DNA of 64,000 bases, taken from Protonemura montana. Taxonomy: Eukaryota > Arthropoda > Insecta > Plecoptera > Nemouridae. The notes under the pieces were generated by a model, which was given only the letters and a program-made list of their open reading frames with translations, ran no database searches and was not told the origin of the DNA. The DNA lies in contig OX387602.1 of NCBI GenBank assembly GCA_947568835.1, positions 26,463,021-26,527,020 of the forward strand. Direction: 5' to 3'. The position numbers and the translations under genes are program-made. Below, piece after piece: positions 36,801 to 48,600 of this stretch (position 1 is the first letter of the stretch; every line of letters begins with the position of its first letter).

Positions 36801-37470
36801 AACGGACTGCAGTTATGTTTGCCACATACTTATATGCTGAACCCCACTAATAAGGAAAATTGTTTATTATTTAGGCATGAGCCCACTAAAGCACATGTCA
36901 GGCCATGCTCCGAATCTACCCGCCTTTTGGTTGGCAATCCAACCCAGACTTTAACCATTTTTGACAGGCCCAATTTATTTCAGTGCCTAGTTTTTGGCAC
37001 AACTTTGACTGGTGAAAATTTCTGGGAAACCAGCCTATGGGTTGGCTACAAAATTAATGTTTTGCTAAGAATACTCAAGAAAACCACGAGGTACATTACA
37101 CTGTGGTGCTACCAAACAACGAGTTTGTTGGTGAGAATTTGGGTAAGTTCTTGCACTAAAATCCAGTAATTGAATAGCTTGTGAAAGCATAATTGGAAAA
37201 AGAAAATCATTAAAAAAAATCAATGATATTAACAATGACATAATTAAGCATAGTATTAGTGTGACCATAAAATTTGGAATAGTATATGTCGAGTTGAATT
37301 GTGTCGACCAGTGGACCATCCTAACCTATTTTTATAATAACTGGTTATTCAAGAAGGAAATACACAAAATAATACCCTATAAATTAAATTCAATTAAATA
37401 GATTAAAATTTTTGAAATTACATATCATTCTTACATTGTTTGGAAGATTTTTGACCACTAAACGAGACAT
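30805..37470 (-). CDS. RBM19: RBM19/Mrd1-type ribosome-biogenesis RNA-binding protein
   Basis: Nucleolar protein with six RRMs, needed for pre-rRNA processing in the small-subunit pathway (yeast Mrd1). Thirteen exons, minus strand: 37435-37470, 36210-36414, 35653-36107, 34521-34959, 33844-34233, 33550-33689, 32780-33038, 32123-32439, 31815-32017, 31477-31593, 31238-31343, 31014-31137, 30805-30878. They total 954 residues in frame (human 960). RRM1 starts MSRLVVKNLPNN (2-77); RRM2 is ~305-375, RRM3 (GRIFVRNLSYATTEEDL) ~408-488, RRM4 (RVVLVKNLPANTTEKEI) ~585-665, RRM5 (TTLYVKNINFKTTEQEL) ~707-810 and RRM6 (SKILVRNIPFQANYHEI) ~828-905. A charged Lys/Glu linker follows RRM1. The small last exon was found by phase: it ends MIVDEAQMENDE*, like the acidic tail of RBM19. 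Confidence 0.95.
35339..35545. mobile_element. Possible relic of a Penelope-like or similar retroelement
   Basis: Inside an RBM19 intron, CAGCCTTCTTCACAAGG (35339-35355) and CGACGTTTCGGCGAGG (35497-35512) occur about 150 bp apart. Motifs of the form GACGTTTCGGC and CTTCTTCA are, as I remember, common in repeated ends of Penelope-like elements in invertebrates. No reverse transcriptase or GIY-YIG coding was seen, so identity is uncertain. Confidence 0.3.
36415..37434 (-). other. RBM19 first coding intron, 1020 bp
   Basis: Separates the 12-codon first exon from the rest of RRM1. It contains an open frame on the plus strand (36780-37169) with no recognisable family and no coding support, so I treat it as intronic. 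Confidence 0.8.
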
Positions 37471-37580
37471 AATTCCGTTATTTGAAACACGTGTAGAGCG
37501 AAACCAAAACACAATCAGCCATTTAACTTGTAGTTTGGCTTCGGTTAACTTCGGCTCACTCCGGCTAGTTCGGTTTCGGG

Positions 37581-37610
37581 AATTCCGAACGCGGTAATTC
37601 CGAACGCGGT
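37581..37610. repeat. 15-bp perfect tandem repeat in the RBM19 promoter region
   Basis: AATTCCGAACGCGGT occurs twice head-to-tail, 110 bp upstream of the RBM19 ATG, within a run of TTCGG/CCGAA motifs (37540-37610). It could be a transcription-factor site cluster; that is inference only. Confidence 0.85.
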
Positions 37611-38460
37611 AATTCAAACTAAAATTTGTGATAGGACGCAATGGTTTGATACTTCCTAATGAAATAGATTGCAACTATGTTAACATTTAATTTAAATTTC
37701 TCCATCAACCATTAAAACTTTCCCGCGGTGTTATAAAATGTGTAGCGTGTTCAAATAAAGGAGCATGTATGATATACTTATGTGATGATGGGGAAAATAT
37801 ATGCAACAGTCATGCGCCTGTTTGAGCAGAGAGTATACTTGTTCGTACAAGCTATTGGCAAATCATCGAAGGTTCTTTACCAGTATCTTGGGTCCCTAGA
37901 ATCGAAACTTCAATAGCTAGGACTTCACTTTCTTTTGTGACTCACCGAACACAGTTTCACAAAAAAATCCAATTACCTATCCTAGTTGTATTTAATAACT
38001 GCAACAATGGATACACTTGCAGGTTCCAATTGAATTAATCATATGTAGCAATGACCAACAATGATACAATCATTGGGTAGAAGAGTAGGTAGTGAGTAGG
38101 AGTTTTGTAGTAGGACCGGACCATCCAACTCCGTGGTAGGACAAATATGAACATAATAGTTACACTCACTGAAACATAGTAGACCGAAATAAGGTATTGG
38201 TAAACCAGCAAATAGTTATTTTTTTATGTTTTATCATTTGCTCGACATTACATTGGCCTTTTTCTACACCAATATCTACTATATCAACAATATCATCCTT
38301 GAGAAGTTGTGACATAAGGTCATCTTTGTGACAATACGAGCTGAAGAAGTGGTTATCCAGCCTAGATCGAATGCCTACTGCCTACTCTGCTCTGAGGCTA
38401 CACAGATCTGTGACGTGAAACATACCTATGTCACTACGAAATTTGTACCTACCTAGTTAT

Positions 38461-38486
38461 ATAAGTATATATAAGTATATATAAGT
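38461..38486. repeat. ATAAGTATAT 10-bp tandem repeat
   Basis: About 2.6 copies of ATAAGTATAT in an intergenic AT-rich stretch. Confidence 0.9.
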
Positions 38487-39602
38487 ACTACAGTAAATAA
38501 ACGTGCTCCTTATGCTATAATTTTTAACAAGGGTAAAATATTGTATCAATATAATAGTATAATTTTCCTATGAACGAGATTTCGCCAATCATTATTTATA
38601 TGCAACACTTCATTCTCATTAGAGTTAATAAAATATAATGAAATTTAAGTTTAAATTTTACACTCTTCTGATCGTTATCACACTTGCTTGCTACATTCTT
38701 CTAAAATGCATCTCGACGCTGGTCATCCGTAAGAGCTGAAAGCAAACACAAATATGTTAGGCTGACAAGAGACATGATGTTCATTTTAATATGCATTTAT
38801 TCTCCATGTCACCCTAGGAAGGAGAGAAAATCCTGGATATGTATCTTATAACAGCAGCATAGTCATCTGCAAAGCTCTTGTACCGATTGGCTTCAAGTCT
38901 TGCCTCAACTGATTTTAATACAGTGGAGCATGCAAATCACATCTCCTTGGGGTACTCGAACGTTATTGGAAAAAGTGAAAAGTTCACTTAAATATACCAT
39001 CACGTATTTGAATATCTTTTCTACTGTACTTAAATAAAGAATATATTCTGCATTGTTACTGGTGCTTGTAAATATCATGTATCAAAGATAAAATATTGCC
39101 AAACTACAAGAGAAGTTTCCAAGTTCGCCATTTACAAGTAAGTTTTAAAATATTCTACATTACAGTGTTTTTAACGAAATTACTGAGATTATAGGCTGTT
39201 CATCAGACTATTCCTACATCATGGTATAGAGAAACGAAGGTGAGATTATATGTGAGTATTGGAAGGAAATTGTGCAATATGATTTGGTAAGGAAAATAAA
39301 CCTACTTGTTACATTACGAACAAAGTACACAACATTCTAGTGGATTACCGAACCTAAATACGTTACAAGAAGCATTGCTGAAAGTAACTTGGAATTAACT
39401 GCAACATCGCAGACTGGAATATCATGCAGCCACGAAACAGACACAAAATCTCACCAGAGCGTTGGTCTCCTGAAACTCATTCAAGGAAGCGTCCGCATAA
39501 AATTGTCGGCACGACACTGTGGTCCGCCAACACAAATCTGCCAATAAACCCCTCTCCAAAGCTCACCGAAATTACGTACACGTTAGAAAATATTCACGAG
39601 TG

Positions 39603-42600
39603 CTATTTTATCTCCTCTTGTAGAGATACTATACTACCAAAAACCTCTTCCTTAGACCGGGAGTTCTTTCGAGAATGATTCGCAAAATTAGTTTGTCTCG
39701 GGATCTCACCGAAGAAACTTGACTCGAACCCGCGTTGGTTATAAACGTCAGCATCTTTGCCCGCAGACAGCGGTATGTATTCTGCCTCTGGAGCAGCTAC
39801 TGGAGCAACGATTTCCTGAGTGACGGGAGCGACTACAGCCTCTTTATTTCGCGACGGAAAAAGCGCGGTTTTCAGGCTCTGAATGATGGTTCTGGCGGTT
39901 CGTTTGGTGGGGGACTCATTGGAGGGCGCGATGGGAGGTAGCGGAGCGGCCGCAATGTCGAGCGAGTTTGGAGGAGGGCCAGTTTTGGTTGTCAGCGGAG
40001 ACAGCGACTTGGGCGTCCCAGAGAGCCTCTCCTCGTCCCCAGACCCGCGGTACAAGTCCTCAATGGACATCGTGCTCTCGAAAGACTCAGAAACCGACGA
40101 CGGGGGCCGGAAGCCGGAGCCCGGCGAGTGGAGCAAGTCTCTCTCCGCTAGAGAGCGCGTCAGGTCGCGTCTATCTGGCAACACGAGAATGTTATCTCGC
40201 TCGAAAGAGGTGTGCAACGAAGAAGTTCTTCGAGTCATGTTTTTAGACGCGGACATTATTGAGGCAAAATCGCCACTAGGCGCCGTCGAGGTCCGCCGCA
40301 GGGATGGCGTTCGCCGGCCGCTGGTTGAACTGTACAAAGCAAAATATACCAATGATGGACGAGGCGGGTCATCGGCAGACTGCCGTAAGGGGCGGACGAT
40401 CACTTACTCGGGAACTTCCTTGAGCTTCGCGTTCCTGCGGCTGGACGTACTCTCAGCCGAGCCCGACCCGGCAGAACCCGGTGCGGTCTTTCCATTGTCC
40501 CAGGAGTTGTTGCGTCGGTGGCTTCTCTCTCGGTACGTGTCGGCTATGTTGTTCAGGCTGAAAGAATTGCAGACGTTCGACTCTGGTCCGACAACAAGCT
40601 GCAGTGCCCCATGAAGTTTGTGTTCCAAAGACATGACATGCGTCATATCCTTTCATATTGCTACCTACCTTGAGCCAATATTTCTTTTATCCATTTCTTT
40701 CTGGATTGAATCTGGTATTCGATGAGGAGGTTTTACGGACATTCTTCCATCCAATATTTCCTGCTAAAAAAACAAAACATCCGTTTTTCAACCAATAGCA
40801 ACACCGTGCTCACGTGCATCATTTGATTGCTTTAAGTCTTATCACACCCTTTCTAAATTTGGGTGATTGCCCAGAGGCAACTCAGTTTTAAAGGCTCTTT
40901 TGAAAACTGAAACCAAACATTGAAACACTTGAAATTAAGCATATGTTAGCTCAAAAGAACAGCAAATTATCCGCTCAATTAAACTTAATGTCAATGTTAT
41001 CTTTTTAAACTGTTCGATATCTGCAAAAATCTTCTTAGTAGTCGGTCGAGCGTCGCGCTCTTGCATTTAGTTACCTTGAACTTGGGTCCCGTTAGCGAGG
41101 AGCCACTGGAGGTGTGGTTGGCACCTGTAACGCTTCCGTTGACGCTGCCGTTGAGAGGGTTTGTCCACACGTTGGTGGAGGAGAATGCGTCCGTGTCGGT
41201 CATCGACATGTTCAGCATCTCCGCGGAGTAGGTGGGCCGCGCGGGGATGATGGGTGACCGGCAGCACACTCTGCTCACACACACACACACACACACGAGG
41301 GGTGGTCATCTTGTAAATTGTGTTGCCACTTATTCGCAACTAATACTCAATTATAAATCGAAAGTGACGAAGTGAGAACGATTTGGATTCAGTAGACTCA
41401 ATGGTTAGATCAGCAGATTGTGATTTTCCGTTATTTCCCAATACCACAGGAAATATATGTTCTGTCATGACAAGGGGCCCAACTAGTTACCTAACAGAAC
41501 TGCCTATTTAATTTCCATCGTAATGATTGACAAGCCCGACCCTGTCAGACAAGCCACGACTTCGGAGTATCTAAATTCTAAAGCATCACTCTTATGGCTT
41601 AGGCAAGAGAAAAAAGTTGATGCTATGTCTAATCTTCTACGGTTAAGCTACTTTGCCCCTGGTACACAGATTAAAGCGATGTGACCACGACTCACGAGTT
41701 GACGTCCTCCAATTTCTTCAGCAGCCTCTCATTCTCTCGGCACACAAGATCTTGGTCCCGAATGAGGAGCTCTCGCGTGGTGAATAGTTCCGAGTTTTCC
41801 CGCCGCAGCGCTTCGTTTTCCGTGAGGTAGTGCCGCACAAGGTCAGTGAGTTCGGGACCTTCGAGTTCTGTCAGTTTGTCCAAGGCCACGCTGGCAGGCG
41901 TCGTCAGGGCTAGGCGACCTGAGTGCACAGTGGTGCATTTCAGATAGTTATTCCTACCCATTCTGTCATCAACCAGCCACTTGGGTGAACGAAAGGGTTA
42001 ATAAACATTTTAGTTTTAGCCTAACCCTGAAAATCTCGCGACTAAAAAAGCGAAAATCTTGACATTCGGAAATGTAGAACGACTAAATTGCTTGTTTGAG
42101 AAAATATAAATTCAAACACAGCTTCCTTTGCGGTTAACATTGGACGGGTGTTGGTGGAAACGAGTGTCATTGGGATTTGAAATCTGATTCATCATGGCGA
42201 CTCTGGAAATCAACGTTTGACGAGGCAGCCATTTCTCACCCAAGTTCTCCATGTTGTTCGCCGGCCGTCCTGCCTTGTCCACGCCCGGTTCGGAGTTAAT
42301 GTGCAGCGCCGAGCGCAGGTGCTCATTCTCGTTCTGCAGCGCGTTCACCTCTCGCTTGAGACTCAGGATGAGCGCCTCGCGAGGGTCCATCACCACGATC
42401 GGCTTGGTGCGGATCTTCTTTGCCCTCGCTGCGTAGCGCAGAGTATTGATGGTCTCTGTCACGTTCGACCGCGCAGGGGAGATACATGCAATCTGCAACG
42501 ACAGAAAGACTTGAGTGACCTTTACCGTGGCAGCCAGACGTTCCCTAACTAACTCGACGAGGAGGCCAGATATTTTATCAAAGTTTCAAACGCTTTGCCA

Positions 42601-45600
42601 ATACCTATACAAACGCATCAATTGGTAAATTACCTGACATCTATTAAGTTGCCCTGAAGCAATCTCATGTCTAAAACTCTAAAAATAAAATGTGGGGTCC
42701 AATGACTACTCTTTTATCTTTGTGTTACGACTTGACAAAACAAACTTCAGGGCATAACATTTTGTTTATACAACCTTCTCTAGCATTATTCCATCCCCAC
42801 TGAGGATTCAAAAAGTGTGTATTGATATAATAAAAGCAAAAATCTCGGTACTTGAGATGGCATACCATGAGCGTAACTCCATTCCCTGCGAGACTGTCTG
42901 CCAGCAGCTTGGTCAGCTTGCTGTCCCGGTACGGTATGTGTCCCCCTTTCTTCTTCTGGTCGCTCAGTGAGGCAATGCAGTACCCTGTCAGAGATCACAC
43001 AAGCCACTTAATCATGGGGATTACGATCACTCACGCGTAGAGGCTCAACGTTGCACTGCCCTGTCACTGAATAATATCGTGGTGTTATCCTCCGAAGGAT
43101 AAAAACACCGCACGTCCTCAAACTTCTTCATTCCGTAACACTGTCCACAACACCACGAGGCCACTAAAACGTATGCTTTGAGGAAAATGAGGCAAGTGAA
43201 GCTGTTACGCAGACTTCACCTAAGCTTATCGCTCGAGCAGATCGCACATACGACGTATCGTCGCAAAAGCGCACGTTTGATGGCTCAAAATCATCTTGTT
43301 TGTCGCGTTGTCGTCCTCGTCGTACGTCGGGGTTGCGTGATATGTCAGAAGAAGCGCGGACTTGTCGAAGCTATTTCCGAGACACCGCACATCACTCTCT
43401 AAGGCTAAACGTCAAGTGAGACTTAAAAGGGCCGCGACTCTAACAAAGTGGTCACGTGAGTTCGTGATAGTAGTGCCTCGAATGAGTTGCATTTTAATTT
43501 GTGTTTTCAATTATTCAGCCCACACACACAAACACACACACACACACACACATATAAAGTTCTTTTTAAACGGTATACACCTACCACCTCAAGACTCGCG
43601 TGGCTTGTCTATTTTTAGGTAAGCAGGAGCAATTAGCTACCGATCTGCAATTCAAAATGGTCAGAGCGTGTGGTAAGGGAGAGCTCAGGAGGCGTTCGTT
43701 AGTAATCGGTTGTCACAACACAAATAATTTTCACCAATTTTCTACAGCAGTTCTCACTTAATATTCGCTCTCAATGCCAAAACGAGGGTCGAACTACAAA
43801 GTTTTTAGTGGAAGAAGAACGTCTTAGAAGCATGTAGTGACGGGGGCTGGAATGAAATGCGCGAAAGCTTCGAAATTCAGAGTCAACTCTTTGTACTAGA
43901 ATGTAACGCTAAAAATCGAACTCGAAATAATCTTTGATTTAAAAGGAATTCACATGAAGCGAACGTATGTAAGTCAAATTCCTCTTGCCCATTATCAGTC
44001 AAAGAGAATGAATCGAGTTTTCAACCATCCTGACAGAGACCTTGACTAGTTCTGATTAATCTACTTTCTGCAAGGCAGCAAACGCACCTTTATTTGGTAC
44101 CACAATGCGATTATTAATATGTTCGCGCACGTTTTCGCAGGAATCAAACGTCGCTGAGACGTAGAAATCGATGGAAGTCATAGTCATTGCTTACCAAGAA
44201 CCATCAAGCTCTTATTGATGTTGTTAGCTTCCTCGAGCGTCTTTCCTTCGCTTTGGGTTTTCTTCGTCATCTCGCTACCGGCCAGGTCGACAAAGTTGAT
44301 CTTCCCCTGTTTTGAGATGAAAACACCATCCTCCCCCATCTGGAAAAACAAAACGGAAGAAAATTAAATTAACACAATTCGTTTTTGAGAAAAACGCACA
44401 GGAAATGTGTTGCTCGAAATAACAGAGAACTATTGACTATTTGGTTTAATATTTAAACTGAATAAGGCTCATTGCATGAAAAATGTTATCTTCCGGCTCA
44501 CCTGTTGTTCGGAGGTGATGTGTACCGTGAGAATCGTGTGACTCCTGCTCGAGTACTCGTTCATGTTGTGTCGTCCTACGGAGCGATTTCTCATTCCTTA
44601 GGAATTGAAACAAACATTAGAATATTCTAGTTTGTTGTGAAACCGTTGCTCAATGGTAGAAACACAATTGAGGCAGTAAGTAGGCAAAGACGACACACGC
44701 GACAAAGATGTGCAGAGTAGTGACAAATGTTAACATTATTTACCACAAGGATTTTTGTTTGTTTTACCGTAAACTATGCACGGAGCAAACAGGGAAATGA
44801 TTAGTACGAGTCTATGTCTATCACAACACAATTTTCGAGTTCCGATTACATTTAGATTATTGGCATACCTTCCTCAAGAACTGCAAGCAGATCGTCCAAT
44901 TCTTCGCAGTCAACCGTGAAGAGATTTTCCACAAAGAACCCTCGGGACTTTTTTGACCAACGCACTGCAAGAGGTTTCCTCACGCTTCCTGGGTTGAGCA
45001 GGTCTATCACCTAAAAAAAGACAGACAATGTCACAACCGTCACAGCTTCTGATTGGTTGGACGAAGGTGTGTAACCATGAAACATAAGATGGACCATAAG
45101 AAGTAAATCAGCAAACGTTAACTTTATTCTGGTTGACACACTCTTGCCGAGAACGGCGTATAAAAACGGAGATCCAGGAATTCCTTGAGTATCTTCTTTT
45201 TTGATCGTTTGCAGCATGGAACACGTATTTGTGGTGGCAGTCCAAAAGTGTAATCACTACCTTCGTCTGTAAGGTTGCTCAGTACGACGCAGGTATTCAG
45301 ATTTATTGATCTGATTCCGCGTTATTGGAAAATATTGTTTTTCCAATTGTCTTTTTTTCACAGTTTCCAGTTGTTTTCGGCGTTCTCTCGCTGGTCATGG
45401 TTTGCTAAACCTAGTTTATCTTGGCACAGTTTTAATTATTTAAGCGCTCAGCGAACGGTTGAGGGAAAACGGTAGAGTAATCAATAACCGAGTGTTGTTT
45501 GTCAAAGAACGATTGTCTTGAAATGTCTCGCAATCCTCGGCGGTGCATAAGTGTGATTCATCGGTAGAATTGATAAACATTCCACATGTAATGATATGAA

Positions 45601-48600
45601 AATCAATTGAAAACTAAACTTCACTGTACAAAACAAGAAAACAAAATGAAATGGAGATAGCATCATTAATAAAACTTTATGGTTGTAATAGTATACCTAC
45701 GAACTCAGACAAGAAATAGCAAGAAATAAACATTGAAATAACAATACAACGGTAACCGCATTCTAATGTCTTTCGATGTCCATTGATTTTATGGTCGATT
45801 TTCGTGTTAAAATGGCCTTGATAAGTTTTTCATCTACGTGTCAATAATTGAAGAAGGCCATTTCATCGGACACGCCTCGACGGGCGTCGTTTACACGTCG
45901 CTCGTCGGCGTCGGATCTGTCATCGCGACGACGCAACCTAAGAAAGGTTTTTTTCTGTTTTCACTTTCCTTACCTTTTCATTGTAGATTTCCAGGAAAGA
46001 GGCTTTCAGCACGAAATGAAAATCGCTTCTCTCTTGCAACAGCTTGAACAAGTACATGAAGGAACGGAAGACCAAGCCGTGGTACTCTGAATAGGGGTCG
46101 GGGTTCTTGCTTCCAAACTGAAACGATCGAAAATAAACATTATATTCTGGAAAAACTGTATCCTGGTTCGGTTGTACATTTCTCCAGTCCAACTCCCCTT
46201 CCATCCATCGCTTGCTGGTTTCAGCTCCATAGCGGAGCCACCAGAAAAACCAAAAACCCTGCAATCATATTCAATATTTTGTAAGACAAACTTTTGTAGA
46301 CAGTGTCCGATACTTTGAAAGGGTTTTTACTTTGATTTAGGAACGAATTTACCCCCCACTCTAAGAATCCCATTTTTTTACTTGGCTGAATTGAGTTTTT
46401 ATCACTTTTTAGAACAGATTTATTGTGCTGAGACAGTAATTGTGTGACAGTCCGTGTGTCCGCTAGGATTATTACTTATTAATATCATGGGGCGAGGTCA
46501 CTAGCACTGTATAGGTAAACCCGCTTGACCTCGATACATATTTCAGGTGTGTAGGGACTTCCAGATATCTCGTCATTGCACCACTATCAAATGTTTATTA
46601 TTTTATCGTATTTTTAGGGGTTGTCCCGAAAGATATTTATTGTGGGAAAGAATGTTAATTGACATTGAGGGAAATGACAACTGTTCCCTACCAGCACCTT
46701 TCTAGGATATGCGTAAAGTACGCGGCCTCAAATCCTGGAGACATCTTGGAGACATTCTGGAGACACCATGGGAATTAAACATGTCGTTTCCTGGTGAATA
46801 ATAAGCTGTAGCATGCTACCCGCAACTAGGAAGTGAGTATCCAATTTATTATGTTAACCATTACACTACTCGTTGATCAATGGAATAGAAGTTAAACTTT
46901 TTTTTACATGGGTAGTTTATTTTACTAGGGTCTTGAAAAGAAGTAACCAGGAAATAATTTTGAATCTGGTAGCTGCCTAATTTATAAATATGTCAACCGG
47001 ATTGAACCAACAAAAAAGTATAATGTTGCTGGTTAGACATGCGTCCGAGTCCGGGAGGTGTAACCTGTAGCGTACAAAGTATGTAGTCTAGGTACGAGAT
47101 ACAATATGTGTTTTTTCCCTTGTAAAACTTCTACCAAATCTTTAATTCTACCAAAATAGCACAATAATTAACGTCACGGAAGTGTGTGCAGGTAATTCAC
47201 GCATACCATATTCTGTTAGGTATTATTTGAAAACGGGTATTTAAAGGCAAACATCCGTGGATTTAAAAACTCATTGCACAAAAATCGCTTACTCTTGTAC
47301 ATTCTATCTGTTTGTTATTTGTGGAAAATTTTGGGTATGGGAGTGTGAAGGCGCTTTGATTGTCTACTCAAATCACATTTCAGAGCGATCTCTTTTGGGT
47401 CCAGCAAAGCCTCGTTAGAGCGTTTTAAGCATCATGACTGCAAGATGCAGAGTTTGTCGTACCGAGTTTGCGCTGGCATCACACCGGTTCACCAATATAA
47501 AAAAAATGCCAGTCATATTCACATTAATTAAATGCTGATGTCTCTGTAGACCCAAAATTCTCCAGGAAAAATCGTTTAGAATCATCTGCTGAAAATCAAG
47601 CTCAATCTCGCCGGTCATACCAAGCTCGGAGGGCCAGTAAGCGTGTGGGTCTTGCCACTGCCGGTCTGTCCGTAGCAAAAGGCGGTAGTGCTGAACCCCT
47701 CCACCGCCATTTCGATGAGTCGCTTGATGCCAGAGAACTGCAAAACGTCTTCCTGCGACGCCCCCGTCTCGAAGACGACATTGTACGAGAAGACACGACG
47801 CTTCTGGTTCGCGGCTCCTCCGCCTTCGCCGTCCAACTGCAGCCGCCGAGGATTTCATGATTTCATCATTAGGTGAATCAAATTCCTATTTTTTGAACGG
47901 CTTGCCATAGAGAAGATATGGTAAGCGCTTTTGTGTGAGGCGATTATTCCTGGATTTCTCTGGGACTCTTTGAGAAATCAAAATTATAACTTAACTTGTC
48001 ACCAAAAACATGCTTGTTACTTCTAAAAGTGAGTCTTCTGTAATATATAAGTAATATGAATAAGATGCTTCTTCTCAGTTATACACTTTCCATGAAATAT
48101 ATCAACATTAGGAAGAAATACATATAATTGTAGCAGACTTACCAGTAACTGTCCGTTTCCGGGAAACTGCACGACGCTGTCATCGCCACATTTGAGCTCT
48201 TTTTTGCTCAACGGACGAACCCTAGAATGAGTTACAACGTCACAGTAAGTCTGCCAGAACACGGCAAGATATGGAAATCAAGGACTTTTCTATTTGCCAC
48301 GAGTAAACGTACCTAACGACCACGTTTATATTATCTTCGACCATCGCTCCAGCGTGAGTTCGGATGGGACCCTCCACGCTCTGGTCCAAACGGTCAAAGC
48401 TTCCACTTCTAAAAAAAAGGGAAAATATCCGTTACTTCAAAGGTTAGTAAGTAGGTGCGGAAAATAAAAGTCAAGTCATAATATCAAAGGTTATAGAGTG
48501 AGAGAAGAGTAAATTATAATTGTAACGATTGTTTTTTTATCAAAATCATCTTAATGGATTTTTGTAATAATCACACCACTATAACATTGGCCTGAATATC

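Larger units (their letters stand above)
37471..39602. other. Intergenic stretch, RBM19 promoter to KIF12 3' end
   Basis: The first 150 bp probably contain the RBM19 promoter and hold a 15-bp tandem repeat. A 10-bp AT repeat sits at 38461-38486. The remainder is AT-rich with no recognised gene. Confidence 0.6.

Noticed and set aside
36780-37169. 129-codon plus-strand frame in an RBM19 intron
   Set aside because: No family similarity; it sits between two well-supported RBM19 exons on the other strand.
39883-40614. 243-codon plus-strand open frame opposite the last KIF12 exons
   Set aside because: It is the antisense shadow of Ser/Pro-rich coding sequence. The minus-strand exons chain in phase to the motor.
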